A stretch of DNA of 64,000 nucleotides from assembly GCF_013365535.1 (NCBI RefSeq), contig NZ_CP053590.1, positions 3,648,501 through 3,712,500 on the forward strand, in the 5' to 3' direction. The number at the start of each line of letters is the position of its first letter. The stretch's first letter is position 1. The position numbers were made by a program, and so were the translations under genes. The notes beneath the pieces were generated by a model. It was not told the origin of the DNA and did no database searches. It saw only the letters and a program-made list of their open reading frames with translations. Below, in pieces: positions 26,586-36,048 of the stretch. The stretch comes from Aquimarina sp. TRL1. Its GTDB lineage: Bacteria > Bacteroidota > Bacteroidia > Flavobacteriales > Flavobacteriaceae.

Positions 26586-27560
26586 TTATTCCTCTATAAA
26601 TTCAAAAACAACTTGATCTAATGTCTCTCTGGAAATAGATTCGTTGTTTGTAATTGTTTGCCCTCCAATTAAATAAAACTTGTTGTTGTGTTTTACAGGG
26701 ATAGAAACATATCGACCTTCATAAAAATTATTTTTAACTTCCTTAAACTCGTTGGTAGTAATATTGTAATAATAGAATTTATCATTATTGCCAACGGCAG
26801 CTTCTCCTCCTAATCCAAAAATAATATTATCATTGTAAACAAAACCGGCTCCTTGAGCTATGTATTCTGATTGATATTCATTGAGTAATTGGAACTTTGT
26901 AAAGTTATCAGTCCATTTGTATATTGAAATTTTGTTATAGTTAGATAGTTTTGTGAAATAATAAGTTTCTCCTATTTTAAAAACAGACTTGACTAACTGT
27001 CCATAATTTTTTCTTTGGTCAAATGTACTGTGTTCAATCAGGGTATTGTTCTCAAAATCATATTTGTATACTTTGTCGAATATGTCTGAAAATAAAAAAA
27101 GTGAATTATTGTGATATATTCCAATTAAGGATATTAAAGCGTTATCAGTAAATTCTTTTATTTTTTCCCAGTTATTAGTCGAGAAATCAAAAGTCCATAA
27201 AGCATTTTCATTGATAATGTTCCATTTTCCTTCTCTAATAAAGCTAACATTATAGTCAAAATACGGGAAGAGAGCGACTCCAACACTATTTGTATTAACT
27301 GTTTCCCAATTATTAGAACTGAAATCATATTTATATGTATTCATTTCATTAACCACATATAGGTCATCATCAAAAATAATTGCTTCTCTAGGCATAGAAA
27401 AAGGGGTGTTCGATATGCTCTTAGAACTAGTTATTGTTAAAGTTTCGACAGGCTCAGAATTATTTTCGTCAATCGTGTTATTGCTATCATTATCACTTGA
27501 GCATCCTAAAAATGTTAGGACAATTATAATATTTAAAATAAGTTTAATTTGTACTTTCAT
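26586..27560 (-). CDS. Kelch-like beta-propeller lipoprotein
   Basis: A lipobox (FLGCSSDND) is followed by about six repeats of roughly 45 residues with the pattern hydrophobic-x-LY/LF...YDF..N.WE, as in Kelch/galactose-oxidase-like propellers (for example IIFDDDLYVVNE, KFYLIGGQ). Probably a surface binding protein; ligand unknown. Confidence 0.7.
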   Translation of the reverse strand: MKVQIKLILNIIIVLTFLGCSSDNDSNNTIDENNSEPVETLTITSSKSISNTPFSMPREAIIFDDDLYVVNEMNTYKYDFSSNNWETVNTNSVGVALFPYFDYNVSFIREGKWNIINENALWTFDFSTNNWEKIKEFTDNALISLIGIYHNNSLFLFSDIFDKVYKYDFENNTLIEHSTFDQRKNYGQLVKSVFKIGETYYFTKLSNYNKISIYKWTDNFTKFQLLNEYQSEYIAQGAGFVYNDNIIFGLGGEAAVGNNDKFYYYNITTNEFKEVKNNFYEGRYVSIPVKHNNKFYLIGGQTITNNESISRETLDQVVFEFIEE

Positions 27561-27584
27561 TTTTTCAGTAATTATTACGAATGG

Positions 27585-27755
27585 TTACTATATATGTCGT
27601 GGCAAGGCAAAATGTTACCAAATCATTGACTTTGTTCTGCGTAGATCGCTAACTTTTACACCCAGGGAGTATTGCATCTTATCAAAAATAGAACCCCCAT
27701 TTTATTAAAACTCGAACTGTTTGTTATGGTCATATATATGGTGTAGTTGTTACTT
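27585..27755 (-). repeat. attC-like site, family B
   Basis: GGCAAGGCAAAATGTTACC, TATCAAAAATAGA and the block CATTTTATTAAAACTCGAAC plus GTTTGTTATG, the last shared exactly with 31832. Followed by a family I site in the same 336-bp gene-free stretch. Confidence 0.6.
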
Positions 27756-27784
27756 AACTTAATTTTTTTTAGAATTATCCTTAT

Positions 27785-27893
27785 GTTATTTTCTGCGCAA
27801 ACAGAACTAATCGATTTTTAGTAGTAAAGTGTTTGTGGTTTTGTTCGGGATTTTAAAGTAATACCAAAAAGGATAGTTGTACAACGGTTATTA
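27785..27893 (-). repeat. attC-like site, family I
   Basis: TACCAAAAAGGATAGTTG then ACAACGGTTATTATTGTT, immediately before the stop of the serine hydrolase gene. Two sites in tandem here (B then I) could mark a lost cassette. Confidence 0.5.
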
Positions 27894-27896
27894 TTG

Positions 27897-28922
27897 TTAA
27901 TTACCATATTTTTCTATCAGTTTTGGTAATTTTTCATTCAAAAACTTCATTTGTTGTTCAATTCCGTTTGGCGTGTCATGATTGTGGGTAGTAACAATAA
28001 TTAGTTCCATATCAGGAATCATAATTATGAATTGCCCACCGTATCCCATTCCGTAATCAACTTTATTTCCTCTAAATTCAGAATGGTACCAACAAAATCC
28101 GTGTTTGGAATTTCTTAACCCCCATTTTGTTTTAGACTTTTCATTTTCATCAAATAGTTTTTGGATCCATTTTTTTGATATTATTTGCTCTCCATTCCAG
28201 ATCCCATTTTTTTCTAATAATTGACCTATTTTAATTAAATCAATTGGTTTCATTTTAAGACCAAGTCCACTTCCATCATAATAGCCTTTATTCCTTTTTT
28301 GCCAATTAATCAGATTTATATCCAGAGGGTGGAACAGCACTTTATTTCCGAATTCTAAAGCTGTTTTTCCTGTGGTTTTACTTATAATTACTGATAATAA
28401 ATGTGTAGCACCAGAATTGTAATTATAATTTTTGCCAGGTTCATATTCTAAATCTTTGTCTAGTACAAAAGAAATGGGATCTTTGCTGTTCAGCCATTTT
28501 TCGTGTTCTAAATATCCTTTCCAAGATAGACCTGATGTTTGGTTTAAAATGTGCCTAATTGTAATCAGGTTCTTTTTTTTGGCTGTTACATTTTTAAACT
28601 CGTTCGGGAAGTACTGTGCGATAGGCTCATCTACATTTTTAATGTACTCTTTGTCAATTGCTATACCAATAAGAATACTCATAATACCTTTTGTCAGAGA
28701 TTGAACATCACAAAGGCTATCTTCCGTTTTTCCATTATAATATTCTTGAAAGACAATTGTTCCACTTTTAGAAATCAGGGTAGAGAAGATATTACCTTCT
28801 TTAGGCAATACTTCTTTAGATAATTCTGTTTCTTCAATCTTTTCTTTCTTGATTTCTTTACAGGAAATGGCTCCAAATAATAGAGCGGTCAATAAAAGAT
28901 AAAGCTTGTTTTTTGTTGTCAT
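27897..28922 (-). CDS. Serine hydrolase lipoprotein, beta-lactamase family
   Basis: Lipobox (GAISCKEI), SLTK tetrad in DVQSLTKGI, YNSG in the YxN position and a GMGYGGQ segment near the KTG position. Third hydrolase-type unit with a family I spacer at its 3' end. Confidence 0.85.
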   Translation of the reverse strand: MTTKNKLYLLLTALLFGAISCKEIKKEKIEETELSKEVLPKEGNIFSTLISKSGTIVFQEYYNGKTEDSLCDVQSLTKGIMSILIGIAIDKEYIKNVDEPIAQYFPNEFKNVTAKKKNLITIRHILNQTSGLSWKGYLEHEKWLNSKDPISFVLDKDLEYEPGKNYNYNSGATHLLSVIISKTTGKTALEFGNKVLFHPLDINLINWQKRNKGYYDGSGLGLKMKPIDLIKIGQLLEKNGIWNGEQIISKKWIQKLFDENEKSKTKWGLRNSKHGFCWYHSEFRGNKVDYGMGYGGQFIIMIPDMELIIVTTHNHDTPNGIEQQMKFLNEKLPKLIEKYGN

Positions 28923-28934
28923 TCAAAATGTTTA

Positions 28935-29175
28935 TTTATAAGGTAGTAGCGTCTTGACTGTGGCTAGCACTGGCATTAAAAGCAGTTAACTTTTGATGAA
29001 GCACTTGGTCAAAACTTTTTATTTTGTTTTATCTTTTTTATTCATAAAACCAACTTCTTTTCATATTTCCCTAACGAGGAATCTAAAAAGATTTGGTAGG
29101 CTTTATAAAAATACACTAAACTTTTAATACTCTCTCCTATATTAATTATCCCATCTGTTATATGCTGTTTTAATT
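28935..29175 (-). repeat. attC-like site, family C
   Basis: Shares TATAAAAATACACTAAACTT and the right arm TATTAATTATC with the site at 20577. Confidence 0.55.
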
Positions 29176-29178
29176 TAT

Positions 29179-30099
29179 TTAATTAGCATAGGTCTTATTA
29201 GAATTAAACTTTTCTGTAAGTGAATTTGATTCTAAAATTTTGAGTAGCACTTCTCTAACAATATGATCAATATCTTTTGAAGTGTTAATGATTTTTTCTG
29301 TTTGTCGGTTGTATTCTTCTGAATCTAAGATGTTTCCGTGAATTGTTTTAGACCTTACATCATAAGCTCTAGCAACCTTGGAACGAATAAAATTGTAATC
29401 TTCCGTATTAGCAGTCAAGAATTCAGCTACTCGGTTAATCAGGTTTTGATAAATGCGTTTACCATTATCAATAAATAATGATTCTAAAGCTGTACAATAT
29501 AGCGTAATTTTAATTCCAATTTCTTTATTCATTCGAGCTCCCTGCAAATAATAAAAAGCTCTTGAAATACGCGTGCTTTTTTCGGTTAATTCGGTATTTA
29601 GATGTGTACTGTCATTAGTCTGTATTTCTAATAATCTGGGGAAGAAACTTTTGGCCTTTTCGAGTTCAATAGTATTAAAATGAATTACCTGACCAATTCC
29701 GTTACTTGTTGAGTTTATATGTGCAATATAATTACTGTGGAAACAATCATTGTTTCTTCCATATTTAAGAAACGATATTTGTTTGTAAACACTATTATCT
29801 TTTACTAACCATAGGCAATGGTTAAACATATGTAATTTAAAAATGAATGTTTCTAGCGCGTTTTTTTCTGTTTTTGGATTTAATTTTTTATCAGAAATAG
29901 CAAATGCTAATACGGGAATATCAAAAATTGATTTATATTCTAGAAAACCTAAAACACCAACGGAATTTTTTCCTAAAACCTGCTGTTTTATATGATTGTC
30001 TATTGTTAAATAAAGTCCCTTTTCTAATTCAAATACAGGCTCATTTGATATTTTCAAATTATGTAAAGAACTAAAGTATGTACTAAGGTTATCTGTCAA
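29179..30099 (-). CDS. Apea-like HEPN domain protein
   Basis: The C-terminal third is helical and carries the HEPN nuclease-type motif RSKTIH (R-x4-H) after a CTALESLF segment typical of Apea-like HEPN domains. The N-terminal 180 residues are not recognised. HEPN proteins are commonly RNases in defence or toxin systems; no obvious antitoxin lies next to it. The start is a TTG at 30099 because no ATG precedes the conserved region. Confidence 0.65.
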   Translation of the reverse strand: MTDNLSTYFSSLHNLKISNEPVFELEKGLYLTIDNHIKQQVLGKNSVGVLGFLEYKSIFDIPVLAFAISDKKLNPKTEKNALETFIFKLHMFNHCLWLVKDNSVYKQISFLKYGRNNDCFHSNYIAHINSTSNGIGQVIHFNTIELEKAKSFFPRLLEIQTNDSTHLNTELTEKSTRISRAFYYLQGARMNKEIGIKITLYCTALESLFIDNGKRIYQNLINRVAEFLTANTEDYNFIRSKVARAYDVRSKTIHGNILDSEEYNRQTEKIINTSKDIDHIVREVLLKILESNSLTEKFNSNKTYAN

Positions 30100-30260
30100 A
30101 ATTGTCTTTATAAATGATTGTTTGTTGTTGTATCAGAAATTATGTAAACACATTGGGGGATGATTTCATTGTACGATCATTCGAGAGTACTACTCCGAGA
30201 AAATACCAGACCTTTATTGCAAGATAAGAATGTACGGTTAAGAAATTACACAGTAATGAA

Positions 30261-30574
30261 TTATAGGTGTTGATACCACCCGTTATTTTTTGATTTTTTT
30301 AATATTATTCTATGCTTTTCACTTCCAAAATTCAATATCTCCAGTCCTTTTTTAGTAACATTTACTATTGGACACATCTCGATTCCATAGTAGTAAGAGG
30401 TCATATTTAAAAAATAGAAACCATTTATTTCAGTTATGATATATCGAATAAGTTTTTTGTATTTAAAAATTGTTTTTCCCTTTTTAAGTTCTTCTTTTCC
30501 AGAATCAAAAAAATACAAAGAGTCCTTCGAAGATGTTATTAAAAACCGATTACTATTAGTTTTTTATTTTTCAT
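30261..30574 (-). pseudogene. Small secreted protein gene with a frameshift in a T5 run
   Basis: The clear part (85 codons from about 30518, MYFFDSGKEELKKGK...) lacks a good start. One frame over, an ATG at 30574 encodes MKNKKLIVIGF, a normal signal-peptide beginning, and stops at the T5 run at 30541-30545. Adding one T joins the two into a protein of about 104 residues. The ATG overlaps the stop of the upstream lipoprotein gene by 11 bp. Either a real mutation or a homopolymer error. Confidence 0.5.
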
Positions 30575-31148
30575 TTGCTCTCTTGACTACTTCAGCTCTT
30601 ATATCATTTGCTTTTTTTATAGAAGCCTTCTGTTCAGCTAATGTTTCTACTCCATATGAAATACGTTCTTTATCTGTTACTTGGGTTGTGTCAATTTCAG
30701 CATGTTTAATTAGATAATTATCCATGGTTGTAAATATTGTTCCGTATATCTGAGGTTTACCTATGCTTAATAAATATTGGTCAGTTATTGTAGCGTATGT
30801 TTTTTTATTGATTGTAGAATCCATTTCTACAGCTATTTTTATCAGATTAAGGGCTTTTTTGAGATTAGTGGAGTCCTTTCCGTGTTCAAAAACAATGGCT
30901 GCACGTTCAAAATCATTGGCTGTTTTTATTTTATTAGAATCTAACAGTTGATTTACCCTCATCCTTCGGATACTGTCTAAGTCAGAATCTATAATGCCTG
31001 AATCCCAACTTGTTTTATCTTCGTAATAAATATTATATAATTCTTTATTGTCAACTACCATAGTTTGTTCTTCTTTATTTTCCTTTTTTTTCTCTTTACA
31101 GCCAGAGACTATAAAAAATAGAGTAATAATGAATAATAGTTTTTTCAT
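30564..31148 (-). CDS. DUF6624-like lipoprotein
   Basis: Lipobox (IVSGCKEK), then a helical domain with FERAAIVFEHG, ITDQYLLSIGKPQIYGT, the signature of DUF6624-type proteins. A second member, without lipobox, lies at 46468. Function unknown. It overlaps a small secreted-protein gene downstream. Confidence 0.65.
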   Translation of the reverse strand: MKKLLFIITLFFIVSGCKEKKKENKEEQTMVVDNKELYNIYYEDKTSWDSGIIDSDLDSIRRMRVNQLLDSNKIKTANDFERAAIVFEHGKDSTNLKKALNLIKIAVEMDSTINKKTYATITDQYLLSIGKPQIYGTIFTTMDNYLIKHAEIDTTQVTDKERISYGVETLAEQKASIKKANDIRAEVVKRANEK

Positions 31149-31232
31149 GTTACTATTTTAATTTTAAACTTTTTTTGTGTTAAATTACAGACAACGTTTG
31201 CTATATGTAATTGTGGTATAAGTGCTTTGTTG

Positions 31233-31685
31233 TTAATGTTTTTCAGAATTATTAAACTGCCACAATACATTTACGAGTTGCCATTTTTCATTTAATTTTA
31301 CAATGTGCATATAATCAATCCAATCATCTGCTACTAGTTTGACAGAAGCTACCTTATCATAAACATCAAGAATAATAACTTCCTTTTTAGGGTTCTCAGG
31401 AAACTTGTCTTTGTCCTGATTATAAGTTTCTGCTAGTAGTATCATTGCATCAGTAAAAGTTTCCCTTAAGTATTCCTTTCTTGTTTTTTTATTCATCCAA
31501 AAAGTTCTTTTCACCATTCTTGGATGAGCAGCTCGTTCAAATTGCTCAGGTTTTACATTATGTTGGGATTCAATATAATCTAATGCTACTTGCCTAATTG
31601 CTATAGAATCTTTTTTCGTTTGCCCATAAAAAGAAAAGCTAATCAGGCAGATTATAAAATTTAAAGTGAATACGTTTTTTTTCAT
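31233..31685 (-). CDS. Secreted NTF2/lumazine-binding-like protein
   Basis: Signal peptide (SFYGQ) followed by a single Lumazine_bd_2/NTF2-like domain (IRQVALDYIESQ...MHIVKLNEKWQLVNVLW). The same type of domain is fused to DJ-1 at 4285. Small pocket proteins of unknown ligand. Confidence 0.8.
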   Translation of the reverse strand: MKKNVFTLNFIICLISFSFYGQTKKDSIAIRQVALDYIESQHNVKPEQFERAAHPRMVKRTFWMNKKTRKEYLRETFTDAMILLAETYNQDKDKFPENPKKEVIILDVYDKVASVKLVADDWIDYMHIVKLNEKWQLVNVLWQFNNSEKH

Positions 31686-31689
31686 AATT

Positions 31690-31905
31690 TCATTTTGTAA
31701 TGGACTGCAGCGTTTACTGTATGTGTTATAGGAACTTAAAATGTTACCTGACTGGGGACATATCTACACATTGGTTGCTTACTTTACGCTCAGCAAGCGT
31801 TACGTCGTACCAAAAATATAAAGACCATTTTATTAAAACTCGAACTGTTTGTTATGATTACCATATTCAGACTTTAAAGGAAAGATTATGTCCCCATGAT
31901 TGACT
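31690..31905 (-). repeat. attC-like site, family B
   Basis: AAAATGTTACC, GTACCAAAAATATA and the block CATTTTATTAAAACTCGAAC, shared with 27585. GGGGACATA (31754-31762) and TATGTCCCC (31887-31895) form long-range arms. Confidence 0.55.
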
Positions 31906-31935
31906 ACTTAATTAAGAAACAAACTTCGACTTGAT

Positions 31936-32024
31936 GAACCACCGTATACGAGACCCGTACGTACGGGGGTGAGGCATACTCTTCTCAATTATGGAAAGAA
32001 CCGTCTACTCGATTACCATTTTGT
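31936..32024 (+). ncRNA. Group II intron 3'-end remnant (domains V and VI)
   Basis: GAACCACCGTATACGAGACC followed by CGTACGTACGGGGGTG (31936-31971) has the layout of a bacterial group II domain V: a lower helix ACCACCGTA/TACGGGGGT, a GAGA-type tip and the conserved CGTACG. The next 50 nt include CTACTCGAT, typical of domain VI with its bulged branch-point A. No reverse transcriptase gene or 5' intron end is present, so it is a fragment. Confidence 0.65.
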
Positions 32025-32067
32025 TGCTTTTCCAAATTCAATATTATCTAAGTTTTAAAAGTAAATA

Positions 32068-33255
32068 CTACTTATGATCATTGAGGTCATTATATATTTT
32101 ATAAGTTAAGTCATTAAGTTTTTGATTTACTCTTATTGAGGACTGATTAGTAAAAACTATAATTCCAATTTTCTTTTTTGGAAAGATAACAAGCACACTT
32201 TTTGCTCGGGAAATACCGCCATCGTGCCTAAAATGTAAATCGTAATTTTGATTACTAATTATCCACCAATAGTAACCTATCCAATAATCAGTATCTATTT
32301 CAAATATTTTTTTATGAGACTCATTAACAATTTCATTGTTTGTAAATTGATAATGAATGTATTTCAGCATATCAGACGTCGTAGACTTTAAGGCACCTTC
32401 AGCGCCCCAGAGAGTGTTAGCAAGATTAGACTTAGGCATAGGCTTACTAAGTAAATAACCATTTGCGAGTCTATTCTGTTTGTTTTTTGATACATTAAAA
32501 TGAGTGTCGTTCATTTTTGCTTTTGATATTATTTCACTCAATATCAATTCTTGAAAAGGTCTGTTGTAAACTAATTCTAAAATATATCCCATCAGGTTGG
32601 TTCCAGAATTCGAATAATTAAATGTTTTACCAGGTTTTTCAGTTATTTTAAGTTTTGATAACTCTGTTAAGAATTTAGGTTTTGTTTGTTTATCCTCAAG
32701 ACTTAAATGCATTGTTGCATATTCAATTTCGTTTTGTTTGGTAAGACGTATTTCATTTTTCGTGCCTAAAACTCCATTAGGTAATCCGCTTGTATGCGTT
32801 AATAAATGCTTTATTTTAATAGGGTTTCCGTTATGTTCTAAATTCGGATATGGTCTGGGTAAATATGTTCTTATGTCATCTTCTAAACTTAATTTTCCTT
32901 CTAAAACGGCTTTTGCGGCTAGAGAACCTACAAATGTTTTTGTTATTGAAGCAATTTCATATATAGTGTTATGTGCTGGTATATCTCCTTTTCCTTTTGT
33001 TAATTCACCATAATTAAAACAAAAAGATACATTGTTTATGTGTAGTCCAATTGACAAGGAATTTATTAAAGAATCTTTTAAAGTTTCTTTCGCATTTCTA
33101 TCTATGATTTGTTTTATCTCTTTACCAATTCCATCACTATAAATTTCAATAGATTTATTATTGTTTATGATTACTCTGTTTTCTTTTTTGTTTTGAGATT
33201 TACAACTTGAACATATAGAAAACAGAGATAGAAGTATTAAAAATGTTTTTTTCAT
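32068..33255 (-). CDS. Serine hydrolase lipoprotein, beta-lactamase family
   Basis: Lipobox near SICSSCKSQ, SITK tetrad (ASITKTFVG), YSN motif (NYSNSGTN) and HDGG near the C-terminus replacing KTG. An AraC gene with a membrane N-terminus lies upstream, separated by an intrinsic terminator. The same gene pair recurs at 50278-52904. Confidence 0.88.
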   Translation of the reverse strand: MKKTFLILLSLFSICSSCKSQNKKENRVIINNNKSIEIYSDGIGKEIKQIIDRNAKETLKDSLINSLSIGLHINNVSFCFNYGELTKGKGDIPAHNTIYEIASITKTFVGSLAAKAVLEGKLSLEDDIRTYLPRPYPNLEHNGNPIKIKHLLTHTSGLPNGVLGTKNEIRLTKQNEIEYATMHLSLEDKQTKPKFLTELSKLKITEKPGKTFNYSNSGTNLMGYILELVYNRPFQELILSEIISKAKMNDTHFNVSKNKQNRLANGYLLSKPMPKSNLANTLWGAEGALKSTTSDMLKYIHYQFTNNEIVNESHKKIFEIDTDYWIGYYWWIISNQNYDLHFRHDGGISRAKSVLVIFPKKKIGIIVFTNQSSIRVNQKLNDLTYKIYNDLNDHK

Positions 33256-33300
33256 ATTGTTATGGTTTTTATTCGATAAACAAATGAAAGCATATGGTTC

Positions 33301-33340
33301 TTAAAAAAGGTTCGACTTTATATAGTCGAACCTTTTTTAA
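33301..33340 (-). terminator. Intrinsic terminator
   Basis: A 17-bp perfect stem (33301-33317 and 33324-33340) with loop TTATAT and A6/T6 edges, 27 bp after the AraC stop. Strong in both directions. Confidence 0.9.
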
Positions 33341-33366
33341 TCATATTATAGAGTCTTTAAGCGGAG

Positions 33367-34485
33367 TTATCTTGCTTTTCTATATTCCGAAGGTGTTACA
33401 CCTGTTTGCTTTTTAAAAGCTGAATAGAAAGAGGATTTAGAATTAAATCCTACAGCATACATAATTTGCTGAATTGTTAATTTGCCTTCTTTCGAATTAA
33501 CTAACATTTTTTCTGCTTTCTTAATTCTATATTGATTAACAAAATCAAAAAAATGTTGATTTAAATTACGGTTGATTAGTGTTGAGATTTCATGACTTGA
33601 TAACTCTAATTGTTCAGAGAGATTTTTTAGTGTTAATGAGGCATCTAAATAGGGTTCTTCATCTTCCATAAATGATAGTAATTTATGAATATCATCTTTG
33701 GTGCTTTTATTTATATGTTTGTGGTCAGAATTACTATTTATTAGTAAATGATCTGTATTAATATTTCTAAATAATTGAGGGTGATACATACTTTTTAAAA
33801 CGATCCAAGTAAAAAAGCCAACTAAAATCAGAGTAAGTATTAATCTTGAAATGTTTAAAATTTCTACATCTGTGCCGAATAATTTATAAACCTGTTTGAA
33901 AAATGAAAAACAAAAAATAATACTTAACAAGATAAATAATTGATATAGCCATTTAAAATTAAAAACAGATTTGTTTGAATAATTTTCTAACAATAATTGT
34001 TTGTATTTGCTTAACTCTAGAAACATCGCGATTAAATAAAAAAAAGAAATGGATAAGCCAAAAATTATAGATAATTTTCCTTCAGGTGTATCATTTAAAT
34101 TTTCCAGTAAGAAGTTTTTTGTACTCGTATTTGCGAAATAAAACCTTGGAGAAAAAATGAATACCTGAATTACAAATGGAAGTACATGCAATAGATGTTT
34201 AGGTTGTAACTTAAAATCTGAATATATGGAAGATACTACATATAAAAATAACAAGGGACTTGTGAAAAAAGCAATATGGTCACGAAGCATTTCTAAAACA
34301 GCTGGTAAAGTGATATATTCAGAATAGAAAAAAACACTAATGTGAACTGCAAAAATTAAAAAATAAACACTTAAAAACATATTCGCTTTTTTATTAGAAG
34401 TTTTGACTGTTAAAAGGAATAGTGCCAATAAAAGGGAAATGAAAAGTATAAATATTGTGGTTATTGCTAACATTGAAAAATTCAT
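33367..34485 (-). CDS. Membrane-anchored AraC-family regulator
   Basis: Seven or so hydrophobic segments, then an AraC domain (IMYAVGFNSKSSFYSAFKKQ). Clearly a paralogue of the regulator at 51765: both share SIYSDFK/TIYSDFK, PKHLL/SKHLL, EGKLS and LLENYS/LFENYS. Both lie upstream of a secreted serine hydrolase. Upstream of the ATG the sequence CTATAAATTATAG (34504-34516) is a possible operator. Confidence 0.88.
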   Translation of the reverse strand: MNFSMLAITTIFILFISLLLALFLLTVKTSNKKANMFLSVYFLIFAVHISVFFYSEYITLPAVLEMLRDHIAFFTSPLLFLYVVSSIYSDFKLQPKHLLHVLPFVIQVFIFSPRFYFANTSTKNFLLENLNDTPEGKLSIIFGLSISFFYLIAMFLELSKYKQLLLENYSNKSVFNFKWLYQLFILLSIIFCFSFFKQVYKLFGTDVEILNISRLILTLILVGFFTWIVLKSMYHPQLFRNINTDHLLINSNSDHKHINKSTKDDIHKLLSFMEDEEPYLDASLTLKNLSEQLELSSHEISTLINRNLNQHFFDFVNQYRIKKAEKMLVNSKEGKLTIQQIMYAVGFNSKSSFYSAFKKQTGVTPSEYRKAR

Positions 34486-34604
34486 GGTAAGTCAAATTAA
34501 CAACTATAAATTATAGTGCTTATTTATTGATAAGTATTATAGGGCTGTTTAGTTAAAATCGTATTCGGGTTTTTATTTTTGAGTTCGCTTTGCAATAAAT
34601 GGCA

Positions 34605-34745
34605 ATGGTCTTGTATCTAATTTGTTACGTATTTCGAACATCTAATTTAGTAAATACAAATCTAATAGAAAATCCGTGAGAATTTTCTTAAGAGGACCTA
34701 AACTAATAGTAAATTATATATGGTGTTTTGCTAGGTTTATTGGTT
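34605..34745 (-). repeat. attC-like site, family H
   Basis: CTAATTTAGTAAATACA and AGAAAATCC-GTGA-GAATTTTCT, as at 10311. Right end TATATATGGTGTTTTGC. The remaining part of the 34486-34798 gap shows only the AraC promoter region. Confidence 0.5.
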
Positions 34746-34798
34746 GTGTTTTGTGCAGGTATTATTTTTTTAATCTTATAACTAATGATAAGTGTTAT

Positions 34799-35839
34799 TT
34801 ATTTTTGATTTATAGTTTTCAAATATAATTGAACTATCGGTATTAGTTTTTTACCTGTAGGACCATAAGAAGCATTTAAAGTTAAAGCAATAGTTGATTT
34901 GAATTTTGGAATGTAAACAGCCATTGAACGAAAACCATCAATGGCACCATCGTGTCCATAAACGGTTATTCCATTAAAGTTATCTACAGAAATTCCCATT
35001 CCCATTCCTTCTTTGGGCGTTGTCATTAATTGCAAGCTTTCATCAGAAAGTAACTTTCCTGTAAAAAGTGCATTGTAAAAAATACTTACATCTGTTGCAT
35101 TTGATATAATTCCACCTGCACCCATAGTTCCTGTTAAATTTGTGTGAAACGCAATGGGGTACCAGATACTATTTTCTAGATAATAACACATCGCTTCATT
35201 TTTAGAAAGATCGATATCCTTACCAAAGGAAGTGTTTTTTAAATTTAGCTTATTAACAATTCTTTTTTGTATAATTTCTCCAAAAGTCTGTTTGTCTATA
35301 TCTTCAGCTATGTAAGCCAATAAAACATAATTAGAATTTGAATACTGTGTTTTAGAATTAGGGTCAAATGAACTTTTGTATTCTTTGATTTTAGTTAGTA
35401 TTTCTTTTCTATTTCGAGGTTTACTAATCCAGACTTCAAAGTTTTTTTCAGTAGTAATATTATAAATTCCGCTTCTGTGATATAACATATCAGCAATGGT
35501 AATTCTTTCTGAATTTGGAATTTCTGAAAAGTATTTATTTAGGGAATTATCGAGTGACAATTTCCCTTCATCGACTAATTGTAAAATAATGGTCGCTGTA
35601 AAAGTTTTACTGATAGAACCAATTCTAAATTTGGTTTCAGCATTATTTTTTTTGTCTAATTCGATACTAGAATATCCAATAGCCTTACTAAAGAACTCCT
35701 TGCCATCTTTTAAAATGGAAACAGCGCCCATTGTATTATTTTCTTTTTCGTAATTAGATAATAAGCTATCTAAATTTTGATTTTGAGTGTAGCTATAAGA
35801 GTGAGCAAATGCCAAAACAAATAGAAATATTTTTTTCAT
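34799..35839 (-). CDS. Secreted serine hydrolase, beta-lactamase family
   Basis: Short signal peptide (SYSYTQ), SISK tetrad (GSISKTFTA), YSNSNY motif and YGHDGAIDG near the C-terminus. Similar in motif wording to the partial hydrolase at 1-1266 (HRSGIYNIT versus HRSGIPSYT), suggesting a common subfamily. Confidence 0.88.
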   Translation of the reverse strand: MKKIFLFVLAFAHSYSYTQNQNLDSLLSNYEKENNTMGAVSILKDGKEFFSKAIGYSSIELDKKNNAETKFRIGSISKTFTATIILQLVDEGKLSLDNSLNKYFSEIPNSERITIADMLYHRSGIYNITTEKNFEVWISKPRNRKEILTKIKEYKSSFDPNSKTQYSNSNYVLLAYIAEDIDKQTFGEIIQKRIVNKLNLKNTSFGKDIDLSKNEAMCYYLENSIWYPIAFHTNLTGTMGAGGIISNATDVSIFYNALFTGKLLSDESLQLMTTPKEGMGMGISVDNFNGITVYGHDGAIDGFRSMAVYIPKFKSTIALTLNASYGPTGKKLIPIVQLYLKTINQK

Positions 35840-36005
35840 AAATAAGGTGATTTTAAATATTCGAGTTTTTTGATTTTTTGCTCAAGATTGTTTTTTTATC
35901 TACTTAGAAGGAAAAAAAACGATAAATAACTAGTTTTTTATGCTATTTGACTAAAAGAGAAGTATTATCGCAAATCGCATACATTTCGAGATAACTCAAA
36001 CTGTT

Positions 36006-36048
36006 GCCCAACGTTTTGGTTAAGCTGGGTTTTAATGCAGTTTATGAT
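36006..36048 (-). repeat. attC-like site, family G
   Basis: Begins with GCCCAAC (36006-36012), an exact RYYYAAC match on this strand, then GTTTTGGTTAAGCTGGG and TTTTAATGCAGTTTATG. Confidence 0.5.
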
